Shown here one piece after another: positions 53,449 to 62,909 of a stretch of DNA of 64,000 nucleotides. Below the pieces are notes generated by a model. The model ran no database searches. It worked only from the letters and a program-made list of their open reading frames with translations, and was not told the DNA's origin. Positions within the stretch are counted from its first letter, which is position 1, and each line of letters starts with the position of its first letter. A program made the translations under genes and the position numbers. Source of the DNA: Allopusillimonas ginsengisoli (GTDB taxonomy: Bacteria; Pseudomonadota; Gammaproteobacteria; Burkholderiales; Burkholderiaceae_B); NCBI GenBank assembly GCA_005239165.1, contig RAPG01000001.1, positions 651,102 to 715,101 on the forward strand. The letters run 5' to 3'.

Positions 53449-54222
53449 TTATCTCAGCAGCATGTCTTCGATCACCTTCGCGCAATCGACCAATTGTTGG
53501 ATCACCCGTCGCTGTCGTTCCAGGGCCATGCGGTGGCTGATTGTTGCTACAAAAATGGCGGCGATGGGTGTGCGCGAGTGATCGCGAATGACGCGGCCGA
53601 TGGCCGTAACGTCAAGGGCAGCATTCCCTTCGTCGATTGAGATGTCGCCTTGCGAGCGGGTCGTCTCGACTGCAGCCCAGAGCGAGTCGCCGGTGAGTTG
53701 GTAAGCATGAAGGCGGGGTTCGATGGCTTTAATAGCCATATCGATATCCGAATCGTGCATGGCAGCCAGGATAGAGAGGCCGCCAGCGCCGACGCCCAAC
53801 GGATGCCGGTCGCCCTCGGTTCGAGTCATGGTCTGAATGGGATAGTTTCCTGCGATTCGGTTTAGGCAGACAGTATCGGTTCCGCTACGCACCACCAGAA
53901 ACACCATGTCCCCGGTCGTCTGGGCAAGTTCGTGCAATACATCTTGGGATACTTCCCGAAGATTGGATTCCGGAAATGCGGCAAGTCCCAGTTCATAGAG
54001 TAGCGGTCCCAGACGGTAGCCCCTTACGGAATCGCGTGCCAGCAACCTCTCATGAACGAGCCGGGTGAGCAGACGCTGAGCCGTAGATTTATCGAGTGAC
54101 GCCATGGCAGCGATGTCGATCAACTTGAGGTCGCGTGCTTGACTCGAAGCGATGATGCGGAGCAGTTGCACTGCACGCCCGACAGTTTGGGCGGGGGCTT
54201 CAGGGACGCTGGGGATAGACAT
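53449..54222 (-). CDS. IclR family transcriptional regulator
   Basis: A 257-residue regulator: winged helix (TVGRAVQLLRIIASSQARDLKLIDIAAMASLDKSTAQRLLTRLV) and IclR effector domain (LNRIAGNYPIQTMTRTEGDRHPLGVGAGGLSILAAM). It is transcribed with the asparaginase gene and likely controls it and perhaps the nearby carrier. Confidence 0.88.
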   Translation of the reverse strand: MSIPSVPEAPAQTVGRAVQLLRIIASSQARDLKLIDIAAMASLDKSTAQRLLTRLVHERLLARDSVRGYRLGPLLYELGLAAFPESNLREVSQDVLHELAQTTGDMVFLVVRSGTDTVCLNRIAGNYPIQTMTRTEGDRHPLGVGAGGLSILAAMHDSDIDMAIKAIEPRLHAYQLTGDSLWAAVETTRSQGDISIDEGNAALDVTAIGRVIRDHSRTPIAAIFVATISHRMALERQRRVIQQLVDCAKVIEDMLLR

Positions 54223-54342
54223 GAAGGATTCTCGTTATATGAGCTAGATATCGGATGGTTTTTGCCAAATCCATGAAATTCGCTTATCTGTAACTTGGTG
54301 GCACTGGATCATTTGATTGCAATTTATAGAGTGATAATCCGT

Positions 54343-55569
54343 CTAGTTTTCCAGCCTTTCTGTCTTTAGGCTTGACACGATGACATATTTATTTTGCCCC
54401 GCTAACCAGCCAGCCGTGCTAGTACCCAGAGTCACAATTGCCAATAGCCATGAAACTGAACTGAAACTGCCGCTCCAATGATAGATGAGGCCAACAAGTA
54501 GAGGCGTGACTGCTCCAATAGTATATCCAGCGGCCTGTGCCATGCCCGATAGTAGGGTAGCCGTTTCTGTGTTGGGTGACCGTAAGACGATGATAGTTAG
54601 CGCTGTTGCAAATGTGGCTCCTTGAGTAAAACCGATAAACACGGATAGAGGCCAAATCCAGCGGGGTGTCGCGAACAATAGAAATATCAATGAAACGCCA
54701 CAGCCCAGAGCAAGTACCATGCTGAGAACGCGCTGATCAGGCGCTCGTCGGATTAGGATGGGCGCAAAAAGATTGCCGATCAGGTTCGCAATGATGCACG
54801 TTGAAGTTACGATCCCTGCGGTAGTTGGGTCTAACCCGCGACTGCGCAGTATAGGAGCCATCCAGCCAAGAACCACGTAGGCCATGGATGACTGAAGCCC
54901 CATGTAAATGGTCACGTGCCAAGCGAGGCGATCTCTCCATATGCTGATTAAGGGGTGGGATCGTACGATAATTTTGTCCCGGTTCTTCAAATATGGCAGC
55001 CAGATGAGAGCGATAAGTGCAGTAGGAACAGCCCAAAGTGAGAGAGCGGTTGGCCATTCAACATTCCATGCCTGCATCAGGGGGATTGTCATTCCTGCAG
55101 CCGCTGCAGACCCCAGGTTCATTGCCGTTACATAGAGACCGGTAATAAGAGCGGCCTGAGCCGCAAAATCGCGCTTTACGAGAACAGGCAGCAAGACGTT
55201 ACAGATGGCAATACACCCCCCCGCTAATAACGTGCCACAGAAAAGGCCTCCCAAGCCCAATACTCCTCTGGCTGCTGTTCCAACGGCCAGGAAAAAAAGC
55301 GCTAAGGCGAGCGTACGCTCAATACCGAAATGGCGGATGCAGATTGATGCCATTGGGGCAAATAAGCCAAGGCAGAACATAGGCACCGCGGTGATGTATC
55401 CGGCGGTTGCGCCAGAGAGACCAGCTGACAGCATGATATCCGGCAGGAGAACCGACAGACTTGGAAAAATCAGGCGCAGGCTGAGCGCCAAGAGAATCAA
55501 TGCGCCAGCTGCCGGCCATGAGATTAGGCCAGCTCTGGTTGCAGCAGGGGAAGTCAGTGGTTTGACCAT
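54343..55569 (-). CDS. MFS transporter, CynX/NimT-like
   Basis: A 408-residue membrane protein of about twelve helices. LSLRLIFPSLSVLLPDIMLSAGLSGATAGYITAVPMFCLGLFAP is typical of the CynX/NimT (cyanate/nitroimidazole) group of the major facilitator superfamily, which carry small organic anions or expel toxicants. It lies between an IclR gene and a divergent deacetylase gene across an AT-rich regulatory gap. Substrate unknown. Confidence 0.82.
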   Translation of the reverse strand: MVKPLTSPAATRAGLISWPAAGALILLALSLRLIFPSLSVLLPDIMLSAGLSGATAGYITAVPMFCLGLFAPMASICIRHFGIERTLALALFFLAVGTAARGVLGLGGLFCGTLLAGGCIAICNVLLPVLVKRDFAAQAALITGLYVTAMNLGSAAAAGMTIPLMQAWNVEWPTALSLWAVPTALIALIWLPYLKNRDKIIVRSHPLISIWRDRLAWHVTIYMGLQSSMAYVVLGWMAPILRSRGLDPTTAGIVTSTCIIANLIGNLFAPILIRRAPDQRVLSMVLALGCGVSLIFLLFATPRWIWPLSVFIGFTQGATFATALTIIVLRSPNTETATLLSGMAQAAGYTIGAVTPLLVGLIYHWSGSFSSVSWLLAIVTLGTSTAGWLAGQNKYVIVSSLKTERLEN

Positions 55570-55791
55570 AGCGGAAGGTGCCCCTTCAGCGTACCGGATT
55601 GAGTAGACAGCAACAACGGACGAAGTGGAGTCCTCGATAGCGAATAGCTTTAGGGATCTTGTGTTCGCTGCACTTGCGGCATGAGGCTGTTTGCCGGTTC
55701 ATTTTGACTGCGTGTCCTTTAAGTAAGGGGGCTGTGTAGAGAGTTCAATTGGCGCCCCATCCGTATAGTGACGTGTTAGCTTTATTTAATT

Positions 55792-55811
55792 CTCAATTAA
55801 TGATAATTGAG
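55792..55811. promoter_or_regulatory. palindromic operator candidate
   Basis: CTCAATTA, four bases ATGA, TAATTGAG: eight perfect pairs. Typical size for a dimeric repressor such as an IclR or GntR protein. Confidence 0.5.
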
Positions 55812-55957
55812 CATGATAAATCGATAATAAATCGTATAAAAGTGCTTTGATAAAGATTATTAATGTCAATTAAGTATATGTTATAAAAACAAATATTTCC
55901 TATAGTAGGTGTTTTACCTAGTATTCTCATTTAATAAGAATTCAACAGTATAAATCG

Positions 55958-55986
55958 TTGACATAAAAGTTATCGGCTCCTAGTAT
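55958..55986 (+). promoter_or_regulatory. sigma-70 promoter of the deacetylase-TRAP cluster
   Basis: TTGACA (55958-55963), 17-base spacer, TAGTAT (55981-55986). The third ATAAATCG copy abuts the -35, so a protein binding there would affect RNA polymerase. It is 65 bases upstream of the first start codon. Confidence 0.65.
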
Positions 55987-56050
55987 GGTCAGCAGGACGC
56001 TATAACAAGTAGCGTTAAGGAAAACAGCTCTAAGGAAATGGAGAAGCAGG

Positions 56051-56935
56051 ATGTCAATGGTAGGAAACAGCATACGTGCAAGGGTCCCTTATGTGCCCAT
56101 CCATAAAAGAAAAAGCCTGCATCTTCCTGGTAATGGCAAGATCATTCTGTGGGTGATAGTGAATATCGAAAACTGGCGCCCTGAAGAGCCGATGCCGCGA
56201 GTGGTCTTACCACCTCCTATGGGCCAACCAATGCTCCCTGATGTGCCAAATTGGGCATGGCACGAATATGGAATGCGGGTTGGCTTCTGGCGTTATCTGG
56301 AGGCTCTGAAGAGTCGCAGCCTGAAGGCCACGCTCGCGCTCAATGGCAGTGCCTGTCAAATTTATCCGGAGGCATGTCAGGCTGCACATGACGCCGGTTG
56401 GGAGTTTATTGGTCATGGGTATGTGCAAATGCCGATGCACAAGGTCGACGATGAGCGTGAGGTAATTGACAAAACGATCAATGCAATCCGTGATCTCACG
56501 GGAAAGTCTCCCCGAGGTTGGGAAAGTCCTGGTTTGACAGAGACTGATCAAACCATAGATCTGCTTGCTGAAGCCGGGATTGAATACGTGGCGAATTGGG
56601 TGCTTGATGACCAGCCTGTTCACGTTAATACGGCAACAGGGAATATGACAGCCTTGCCTTACCCCGTTGAGATAAATGACGTTGTGATGAGTGCAGTCCA
56701 AATGCAGCCGTCAGATGAAATCTGGCGTAGAGGACGAGATCAATTTGATCGTCTGTATCAAGAAAGCACTGACTCAGTTCGTGTCATGTCAATTTCGCTT
56801 CACCCATTTCTGACGGGTGTGCCACACCGTATCAAGTATCTGGAGCAATTGTTGGACTATATCCTCGACCATGAGGGCGTCGTACCAATGACCGGAGAGG
56901 ATATTCTCGAATGGTACAAAACTCAGGACCTATAG
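56051..56935 (+). CDS. polysaccharide-deacetylase-fold hydrolase (cyclic imidase/PuuE-like)
   Basis: A 294-residue NodB-fold protein of the PuuE/cyclic-imidase branch: WVIVNIENWRPE near the start (metal-ligand position usually Asp, here in an NIENW context), SLKATLALNGSACQIYPE, FIGHGYVQMPMHK (metal His), GWESPGLTETDQTIDLLAEAGIEYV, and MSISLHPFLTGVPHRIKYLEQLLDYI. Relatives hydrolyse cyclic amides (allantoin, succinimide-type imides) rather than chitin. No signal peptide, so cytoplasmic. First gene of a plus-strand cluster with a TRAP transporter; it may open an imported cyclic amide (inference). Confidence 0.75.
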   Translation: MSMVGNSIRARVPYVPIHKRKSLHLPGNGKIILWVIVNIENWRPEEPMPRVVLPPPMGQPMLPDVPNWAWHEYGMRVGFWRYLEALKSRSLKATLALNGSACQIYPEACQAAHDAGWEFIGHGYVQMPMHKVDDEREVIDKTINAIRDLTGKSPRGWESPGLTETDQTIDLLAEAGIEYVANWVLDDQPVHVNTATGNMTALPYPVEINDVVMSAVQMQPSDEIWRRGRDQFDRLYQESTDSVRVMSISLHPFLTGVPHRIKYLEQLLDYILDHEGVVPMTGEDILEWYKTQDL

Positions 56936-57043
56936 AGCGAACTATGATGCAAGATAGTTTGATGAATTATTAACGAATAATCATAAATTCATATTGAATT
57001 TATAAAGTCTCCGAAATGACGTATCTGAACAATTCCAGGGAGT

Positions 57044-58572
57044 ATGGCAATGTCTGGTAATGAAAAGAATGATGTCCTCATCAAAGACGGCGGTGAAGTT
57101 TATGGGGTGATGCCTGGTGGAGGCACGGTCCCATTGCGACGTCCCGCCGGGGCTCTGAATTATCTGGATCGTAATCAATATATCTCATCGATGGAGATAA
57201 TCGCATACTATCCTTCGACCAAGGTTGATTTTTTGGTGACGAGCACTCGTGTATGTGGACGAAGGACAAGCGTCGCATGCTGGCTTTTGCAGGCGGATGG
57301 ATTGATATTACCGAACCAAAAAATGTATCGGTAATCGAAGAAGACAATTTGGCCCCGTTTCAGACTTGCATATTTAATGAACGATTGGGAAAATGGATTC
57401 GAATCGTATCGCATCAGATTCCATTGACCCCGGGAACCGTGGAGTATCCACGCGGTAAGTATCATCCAGACTACTCCCGGCAAGCAACGTCATACTCCGG
57501 ATTCCGGGGGGTTAAGACGTACGACGTCACAAACCCGGAGAGGCCAATTTTATTAAATGAGTTTGCTACCGGAGACACGGGGAATGGTGTTCATTTATCG
57601 TTTTACGATGGCGGAAAGTACGCCTATTTGGCGTGTGGATGGGACGATCAGCTTCGGATGGAAAGTTCCGAGCGAGTGTACAGCCACGGTCTGATGATCG
57701 TGGATATGACGGATCCATCTGCAGTAAAGGAAGTTTCTCGCTGGTGGGTGCCGGGGCAGAGGCTCGATGAAGAAGAGTTGTATCGCAGCACGTACCCATT
57801 TGCCGGAGATCAATGTTCTTGGACCTGCAACAGGACGCCTTGCATTGTACCAATCAGAGTCGAGGATGGCGGTACGGTAGGGTTTGGCGGATGGGGCCAT
57901 TTTGGCTTTTACGTCCATGATCTTTCAGACATAAAGAATCCTAAGGTATATGGAAAGGTCTCGCATCCGCTCGAGGCTATTGGAGGGATTCCGTACCACC
58001 ATGTGGTGCCGATTGCCGGTGCGTCAGCTACTGAGCATCCTCAGCTCCAGAATCTAGTTATAGGGATGCCAGAGGCGCTCGAGTCAGATTGCCGTGAGCC
58101 GTTTCATTTGCCCTATGTAATAGACGTCAAGAATCCCATGAAGCCACGGATCGTAGGTATCTTTCCCCGACCAGTGCCCCATCCAGACGCGCCGTACAAG
58201 GATTTCGCGATGGCGCGCGGGCGGTTTAGCTCGAGAGTCATGCAGCATTGGATCGCACCAGGCAAAGCCAAGCCAAACATTGTCGCAATGTCATACCTCA
58301 ATGCCGGGATACGTATCTACGATATTGAAGATCCCACCGAACCAAAGGAAATAGCCTATTTTGTGCCGCCACGGGACGGCGAGATTGATGACTATATGAG
58401 CTGGCGACGCGGCACAACAGAGGCCGTCTTTATCGAATGGGATAGGAGACTTATTTGGGTCGCTACACACTCGGGTTTGTATTGCCTGTCTACTCCAGCT
58501 CTCGGTGACCCCGTTTTAGAACCAAAAAAAGTTAACGAATGGAGTGTTCCACATGTTAATAGAGGCTGCTAA
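57044..58572 (+). pseudogene. LVIVD-repeat protein, frameshifted
   Basis: Two frames join at a run of six T (57229-57234). The first (from ATG 57044, with CAGGGAG just upstream) gives about 65 residues before drifting into an unrelated tail that stops at 57334. The second, open from before 57253, gives the remaining about 440 residues, with LVIVD-type beta-propeller repeats (GVKTYDVTNPERPILLNEFATG, HGLMIVDMTDPSAVKEVSRWWVPG, GIRIYDIEDPTEPKEIAYFVPP). One extra T restores a single frame. Recent mutation or sequencing error. Function of this family is not established; its place between an imidase-like enzyme and a TRAP transporter suggests a role with their substrate. Confidence 0.75.
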
Positions 58573-58696
58573 GACGCTATTTTACTTCAGATCTGATATT
58601 TAGGGTTATAGGATATTAAATAGTCTCAGAGTAAATGTATACGGGCAGCCATAATATAGTGAAGTGGTATCTGATGCGAACCATTAGGAGGATATT

Positions 58697-59716
58697 GTGA
58701 ATAAATTACATAAAATTAGTTTGGCAACGTGCCTGACAGGCATGATGGCGTTTATGCCAACGACGAACGCGGCTCAATTTACCATGAAGATATCGCACTC
58801 GGCATCTCCGGGGGATCCGCGCGATCAGGGCGCCAAGAAGGTTGCCGAGATACTAAACAGCAGCAAGACTTGCGATATCAAGGTTCAGGTTTATCCGTCT
58901 GACCAACTGGGTGGTAGTAATAGTATCTGGGAGCAAGTCCAGCTCGGAGGGGTGGAGGTGATGATCGCTCCGGCGGCGAACCTTGTGCAATACGAGCCAT
59001 TAATGGGCATTTTGGATTTACCCTATTTTTGGCCCTCAGATCCAGAACAGCTTTTGAAGGTGTATCAGGGTTCAGCCATGAAGGATCTTCTAAAATTTCC
59101 GGAAGCTCATGGTTTCATTGTCCCAGGCGTGTGGCACACGGGATACAAAAACTGGACATCGAATAAGGAACTACGCACACCGGAGGATTTCAAAGGGTTG
59201 ATTGTGCGGGTGATGCCTTCCAAGATTTTATACAAGCAAAATGAGCTCCTGGGAATGCAGAATGTGTCGATGAATTTCGGCGACACCTACTCTGCCTTGC
59301 AAAGCGGCACAATTGACGCGCAGGACAATCCCATCCCTTTGATTTACAACATGAAGTTCTATGAAGTACAAAAATATGTGACGATGACCAATCATGGCAT
59401 TCTTGATCAGGTCTTCGCAATATCGAAGAAATTCTGGGATAAGCTCCCTGAGCAATGTCATGGCGAAATCCGTACTGCTATTGCTGAAGGCGGTAAGGTT
59501 ACATATGAAGCCGACGAAAAATTGATGATAGAAGACTTGGCCAAGATAAAAGATAGCGGAACAACTATCGTCGAGCTCAAACCTGAGGAAATTTCTGCTA
59601 TTAAAAATGTGCTTCAGCCTAGCGTCAAAAATTATTATGTTGATCTTGTGGGACCACAGGGTGCGGAGCTGGTAAATAAGTTCGAAAATGAATTTACAGA
59701 AATGGGCATTAATTAA
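58697..59716 (+). CDS. dctP: TRAP transporter substrate-binding protein (DctP family)
   Basis: A 339-residue periplasmic receptor: signal peptide ending TTNAAQ, then FTMKISHSASPGDPRDQGAKK and the conserved binding-helix Arg in FKGLIVRVMPSKILYKQNELLGMQNVSMNFGDTYSALQSGTIDAQDNP. It starts with GTG (ribosome site AGGAGG 5-10 bases before). It binds an organic acid or similar and feeds the DctQM permease encoded next. Confidence 0.92.
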   Translation: MNKLHKISLATCLTGMMAFMPTTNAAQFTMKISHSASPGDPRDQGAKKVAEILNSSKTCDIKVQVYPSDQLGGSNSIWEQVQLGGVEVMIAPAANLVQYEPLMGILDLPYFWPSDPEQLLKVYQGSAMKDLLKFPEAHGFIVPGVWHTGYKNWTSNKELRTPEDFKGLIVRVMPSKILYKQNELLGMQNVSMNFGDTYSALQSGTIDAQDNPIPLIYNMKFYEVQKYVTMTNHGILDQVFAISKKFWDKLPEQCHGEIRTAIAEGGKVTYEADEKLMIEDLAKIKDSGTTIVELKPEEISAIKNVLQPSVKNYYVDLVGPQGAELVNKFENEFTEMGIN

Positions 59717-59736
59717 GCGTCAGGGGAGTCGCAGTC

Positions 59737-60246
59737 ATGAAACGTCTGAACAACGTAGCGGAGCTGACCGCGGCTCTCGCACTTTTAGGGCTGAGTGCTC
59801 TGATGCTTGTAAATGTTATTGCACGCAACATAATCAAGCAATCGTTTTTAGGGACAGAAACTCTTGCTGTTTATCTCATGATCTGGATTACGTTTGTTGG
59901 GTCTGCCATAATACTCACCCAATATGGTCACGTAAGCGTTGACTTTTTTTTACGGATGGCTAGGGACAATAAGTTTCTATTGCGCATGATCGGGCTTGCT
60001 AGCTCGTTAATTGCCCTCGTAGTAAGTGGATATTTTGTTTTTTACGGTTCGCAATTGTCTTATCAATTGTTCCTGCGGGGAGGAGAGGTTGCCAGTCTCA
60101 ATATTTCGCAGGGATACATATACGCTTTCATAACTATTGCAATGGCTCTTATGTTCTGCAACGCAATTCAGCTTCTGTGGGGCCTGTGCAATGATAAGAG
60201 GTCGTGCTATCCGGATATTGGTTTTGTAGATCGTGAGATCGAGTGA
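59737..60246 (+). CDS. dctQ: TRAP transporter small permease (DctQ family)
   Basis: A 169-residue membrane protein with four helices, short as usual for DctQ, containing FLGTETLAVYLMIWITFVGSAIILTQYGHVSVDFF. It partners DctM. It follows dctP by 20 bases, with AGGGGAG before its ATG. Confidence 0.9.
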   Translation: MKRLNNVAELTAALALLGLSALMLVNVIARNIIKQSFLGTETLAVYLMIWITFVGSAIILTQYGHVSVDFFLRMARDNKFLLRMIGLASSLIALVVSGYFVFYGSQLSYQLFLRGGEVASLNISQGYIYAFITIAMALMFCNAIQLLWGLCNDKRSCYPDIGFVDREIE

Positions 60247-60279
60247 CAGCTTTATAAAACAATATTGGTAGAGGAAAAA

Positions 60280-61554
60280 ATGGCTCTCATAGGTGTAATA
60301 GGTGCAGCGGTAATTCTGTTGCTAGTGTCGATGCCGATATTTCTATCCCTGTTGCTGCCTGCGATTGCCGGATTGAGCTGGCTAGATCTCAGTATGCCGC
60401 CGGTTTCAGTCGTTCAGCATGCCGTCAACGGACTTTCCACGCCTGCGTTACTGGCTGTTCCTTTGTTCATGTTTGCCGCTGATGTTATTGCTGGCGGGGA
60501 AATTGCAGATCGCCTCGTTGCTCTTATGGAAGCTGCAATAGGCCATATTGCCGGCGGGGTGGCCATCGCAACTGTCATGACGTTGATGCTATTCGGGGCG
60601 ATCTCGGGAGTGGGAGTTGCCGCAATCGTGAGTATTGGGCCTATTGCGTATCCGGTTTTGTTGAAACGCGGATATAGCCGAGGCTTTGCTCTCGGATTGA
60701 TACTGTCAGGTGCAACACTGTCGATGTTGATACCTCCGAGTGTGGCAATCATTCTGTATGGGTTGCAGGCTAATCAGTCGATTGCTCAGACTTTTCTTGC
60801 TGGGTTGGGTGCTGGCGTAGTATTTGCTGTACTGTTGATTATCTACACTATTGTCTATGTCAAAATTAACAGTTTGGCCAATGTTCAGAAATTCGATCTT
60901 GCGCTCTTAATAAAATCAGTACGCCGGGCGGCACTGGCTCTATTGTTTCCGTTGATTGTCCTTGGCGGGATTTATGGTGGAATCACGACTGTAACTGAAG
61001 CGGCGGCTGTTTCCGTCGGATACGCAATTATTGTCGAAATATACGTTTATAAGCGATTAACTTGGAGGAAACTCATAGGCATTGCGCGTTCCTCATCACG
61101 AATCATTGCAATGGTAATGATACTGATCGTTGGGGGCTCCTTACTCACTTGGTACCTTACCCTTGAGCAGGTGCCTCAACTGATTGCCAGTCTCAGTATT
61201 TTTGATGATTCTGTAATTGTATTTCTTGTGATCAATTTAATATTTTTGGTTGCAGGCATGTTTGTCGATGTGAATTCTGCCATTATTATCTTAACTCCAT
61301 TGATACTGCCGGCAGCCTTGAAGGTTGGCATTGATCCTATACACTTGGGAGCAGTTATTTCGCTGAATGTAGCGATCGGAATGGTGAGTCCTCCGTTTGG
61401 AATGAATCTGTTTGTTGGTATGGCAACGTTCAAATTGAGTTACAAAGAAGCTCTCAAGGGGATTTGGCCCTTTTTAGTATTGATGCTCATTGCGTTGGCT
61501 ATTGTGACTTATATCCCGGCTTCCACCATGTGGTTACGTGACGTCCTGTATTAA
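60280..61554 (+). CDS. dctM: TRAP transporter large permease (DctM family)
   Basis: About 424 residues and twelve or so helices of the DctM family: VPLFMFAADVIAGGEIADRLV, GAISGVGVAAIVSIGPIAYPVLLKRGYSRGFALGLILSGATLSMLIPPSVAIILYG, and VAIGMVSPPFGMNLFVG near the end. Na+-driven uptake across the inner membrane. ATG at 60280 follows GAGGAAAAA. Confidence 0.92.
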   Translation: MALIGVIGAAVILLLVSMPIFLSLLLPAIAGLSWLDLSMPPVSVVQHAVNGLSTPALLAVPLFMFAADVIAGGEIADRLVALMEAAIGHIAGGVAIATVMTLMLFGAISGVGVAAIVSIGPIAYPVLLKRGYSRGFALGLILSGATLSMLIPPSVAIILYGLQANQSIAQTFLAGLGAGVVFAVLLIIYTIVYVKINSLANVQKFDLALLIKSVRRAALALLFPLIVLGGIYGGITTVTEAAAVSVGYAIIVEIYVYKRLTWRKLIGIARSSSRIIAMVMILIVGGSLLTWYLTLEQVPQLIASLSIFDDSVIVFLVINLIFLVAGMFVDVNSAIIILTPLILPAALKVGIDPIHLGAVISLNVAIGMVSPPFGMNLFVGMATFKLSYKEALKGIWPFLVLMLIALAIVTYIPASTMWLRDVLY

Positions 61555-61797
61555 GATATTCGGGAAATAGTATCGCCATGATAGTTTTTCTTTGCCTGAC
61601 CTATGCTCATTCTGGCGGCTAGATTCAGAGTACCAAAGGCTCAACCTAACAGGTTGAGCTTCTCTTCATCTTCGCCGTTCTCCAGCCGAACGATGTAGGT
61701 GTAGGGTAGTCCCCCCATACATGGACGCTCCCGGTTCGCCAAGCTTTCAATGCATTACGACTTAAGGTAAAGATTGCACCCGTACATTCGTGTGCCG

Positions 61798-61863
61798 TTA
61801 AGCATAAATCTGCCATCCGGAAGACTTATGCTTTAAATCACGATAGGCGACATTATGCTTTAA
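61798..61863. repeat. TTATGCTTTAA motif repeated and inverted
   Basis: TTAAGCATAA (61798-61807), then TTATGCTTTAA at 61826-61836 and 61853-61863. The last two are identical and 27 bases apart; the first is nearly their reverse complement, 28 bases before. Could be an operator or a recombinase site. Confidence 0.45.
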
Positions 61864-61917
61864 CGTTGCTTAGTGTTAGGCTAGACGGTTTAGCATCAAA
61901 ACAGTACTCAGTAAAAA

Positions 61918-61952
61918 ATAAAAGCTAGCCTTGCGCTGGCTTTTTTGTTTTT
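61918..61952 (+). terminator. Rho-independent terminator
   Basis: AAGCTAGC (61922-61929) pairs with GCTGGCTT (61935-61942) with one G-T wobble; loop CTTGC; followed by a long T stretch. Confidence 0.7.
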
Positions 61953-62088
61953 TACGGATGGGGCTTATATCTTGGCTGTGCGTCTGAAAGCGCCCCCTCA
62001 AACGTAATGTTCCGGTGAACACACCTTGAGCGTGCCGTATTGAATAAGAGAATATAAGCATCCGCCTATTTATCGTGGATGCTTATTT

Positions 62089-62532
62089 ATGGCTAACGAC
62101 TCTCTTAAATCCAAACAGCCCCGGCGGACCTATAGCAAGCAGTTTAAAGCTGAGCTGGTTGCCCAGCACCTTGAAGGTCACACATCATTGACGTCGCTTG
62201 CCGTGGATCACGGAATGAATCCGAATGTATTGCATCGCTGGGTTACTGAACATCAGCGCTACGGCAAGCATACCCTGCAAGATGACGAGGCGGCCCCGGC
62301 ACGCCAAACCATTGATATGACACCGGCGAACTGGTTTGCACTCAAGCCGCTGCAGGAGATCGACGATTGCAAAGCAGCGGCACCCACACCGGTCGCGCCA
62401 ACGCCTGAAGGAGACGAAACCGGATCAATGATTGAGCTAGATCTGGCGGCGCGAGGGCTGACCATGAAGGTGCGTTGGCCAGCGAGCGAGCACAAAGCCC
62501 TTGCGCAGTGGACACGGGAGCTGTTCACGTGA
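62089..62532 (+). CDS. tnpA: IS66 accessory protein TnpA (Orf1)
   Basis: A 147-residue protein with an N-terminal helix-turn-helix of the IS66 Orf1/transposase-8 kind (RRTYSKQFKAELVAQHLEGH... SLAVDHGMNPNVLHRWVTEHQ). Needed with TnpB for IS66 transposition. Stop overlaps the tnpB start (GTGA). Confidence 0.9.
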   Translation: MANDSLKSKQPRRTYSKQFKAELVAQHLEGHTSLTSLAVDHGMNPNVLHRWVTEHQRYGKHTLQDDEAAPARQTIDMTPANWFALKPLQEIDDCKAAAPTPVAPTPEGDETGSMIELDLAARGLTMKVRWPASEHKALAQWTRELFT

Positions 62533-62861
62533 TCCGCGTCGATCAGATCTGGTTAGCTGTGGAACCCATGGACATGCGTGCTGGCTCCGATACGGCGCTC
62601 GCACGTGTGGTCAAGGACTTCGGAGCTGTGCGACCTCACCACGCCTACATCTTCGCCAATCGGCGGGCCAATCGCATGAAGATTCTGGTGCATGACGGCT
62701 TGGGCGTCTGGCTGGCGGCACGGCGTTTGAATCAAGGCCGATTCGTGTGGCCGCGAGCAGGTCAACTGCATGTTGAACTGACAAATGAGCAGCTGCAAGG
62801 CCTGGTCATCGGGCTGCCCTGGCACCGTATGGGCGACAACGGCATCATCGACGTCATATAG
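62529..62861 (+). CDS. tnpB: IS66 accessory protein TnpB (Orf2)
   Basis: About 110 residues, starting at GTG 62529 inside the end of tnpA. IWLAVEPMDMRAGSDTALARV and YIFANRRANRMKILVHDGLGVWLAARRLNQGRF are the IS66 Orf2 signature. Confidence 0.9.
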   Translation: MIRVDQIWLAVEPMDMRAGSDTALARVVKDFGAVRPHHAYIFANRRANRMKILVHDGLGVWLAARRLNQGRFVWPRAGQLHVELTNEQLQGLVIGLPWHRMGDNGIIDVI

Positions 62862-62909
62862 GTATAAAAGCAGGCGATAAAATCAATTCGGGCATGCGCT
62901 CATAGTGAC

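Larger units (their letters stand above)
55570..56050. promoter_or_regulatory. AT-rich divergent regulatory region
   Basis: This 481-base gap between the MFS gene and the deacetylase gene is very AT-rich from about 55770 to 55960. It holds a perfect palindrome (55792-55811), the octamer ATAAATCG three times (near 55818, 55828 and 55950), and a good sigma-70 promoter at 55958-55986. This is where the plus-strand cluster is most likely controlled. Confidence 0.5.
61555..62003. other. gap between dctM and IS66 with motif repeats and terminator
   Basis: No intact gene. On the minus strand about 61640-61755 read a coding-like end (YTYIVRLENGEDEEKLNLLG then stop), a remnant of some other gene. Further on, three copies of a short motif (see 61798) and a terminator (61918-61952) precede the IS66 end. 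Confidence 0.35.

Noticed and set aside
50713..55601. 15-base identity CAGCGTACCGGATTG near 50713 and 55587
   Set aside because: A repeat of this length is expected a few times by chance in 64 kb; contexts differ completely.
57785..57795. CACGTAC in the LVIVD gene as a transposon junction
   Set aside because: It is inside a continuous coding repeat with no TnsB-type site beside it.
61786..61795. CGTAC in the gap before IS66 as the second copy of the Tn7-like target duplication
   Set aside because: The preceding bases do not resemble an inverted transposon end (no GACTTTATT core, no terminal CA at the right place).
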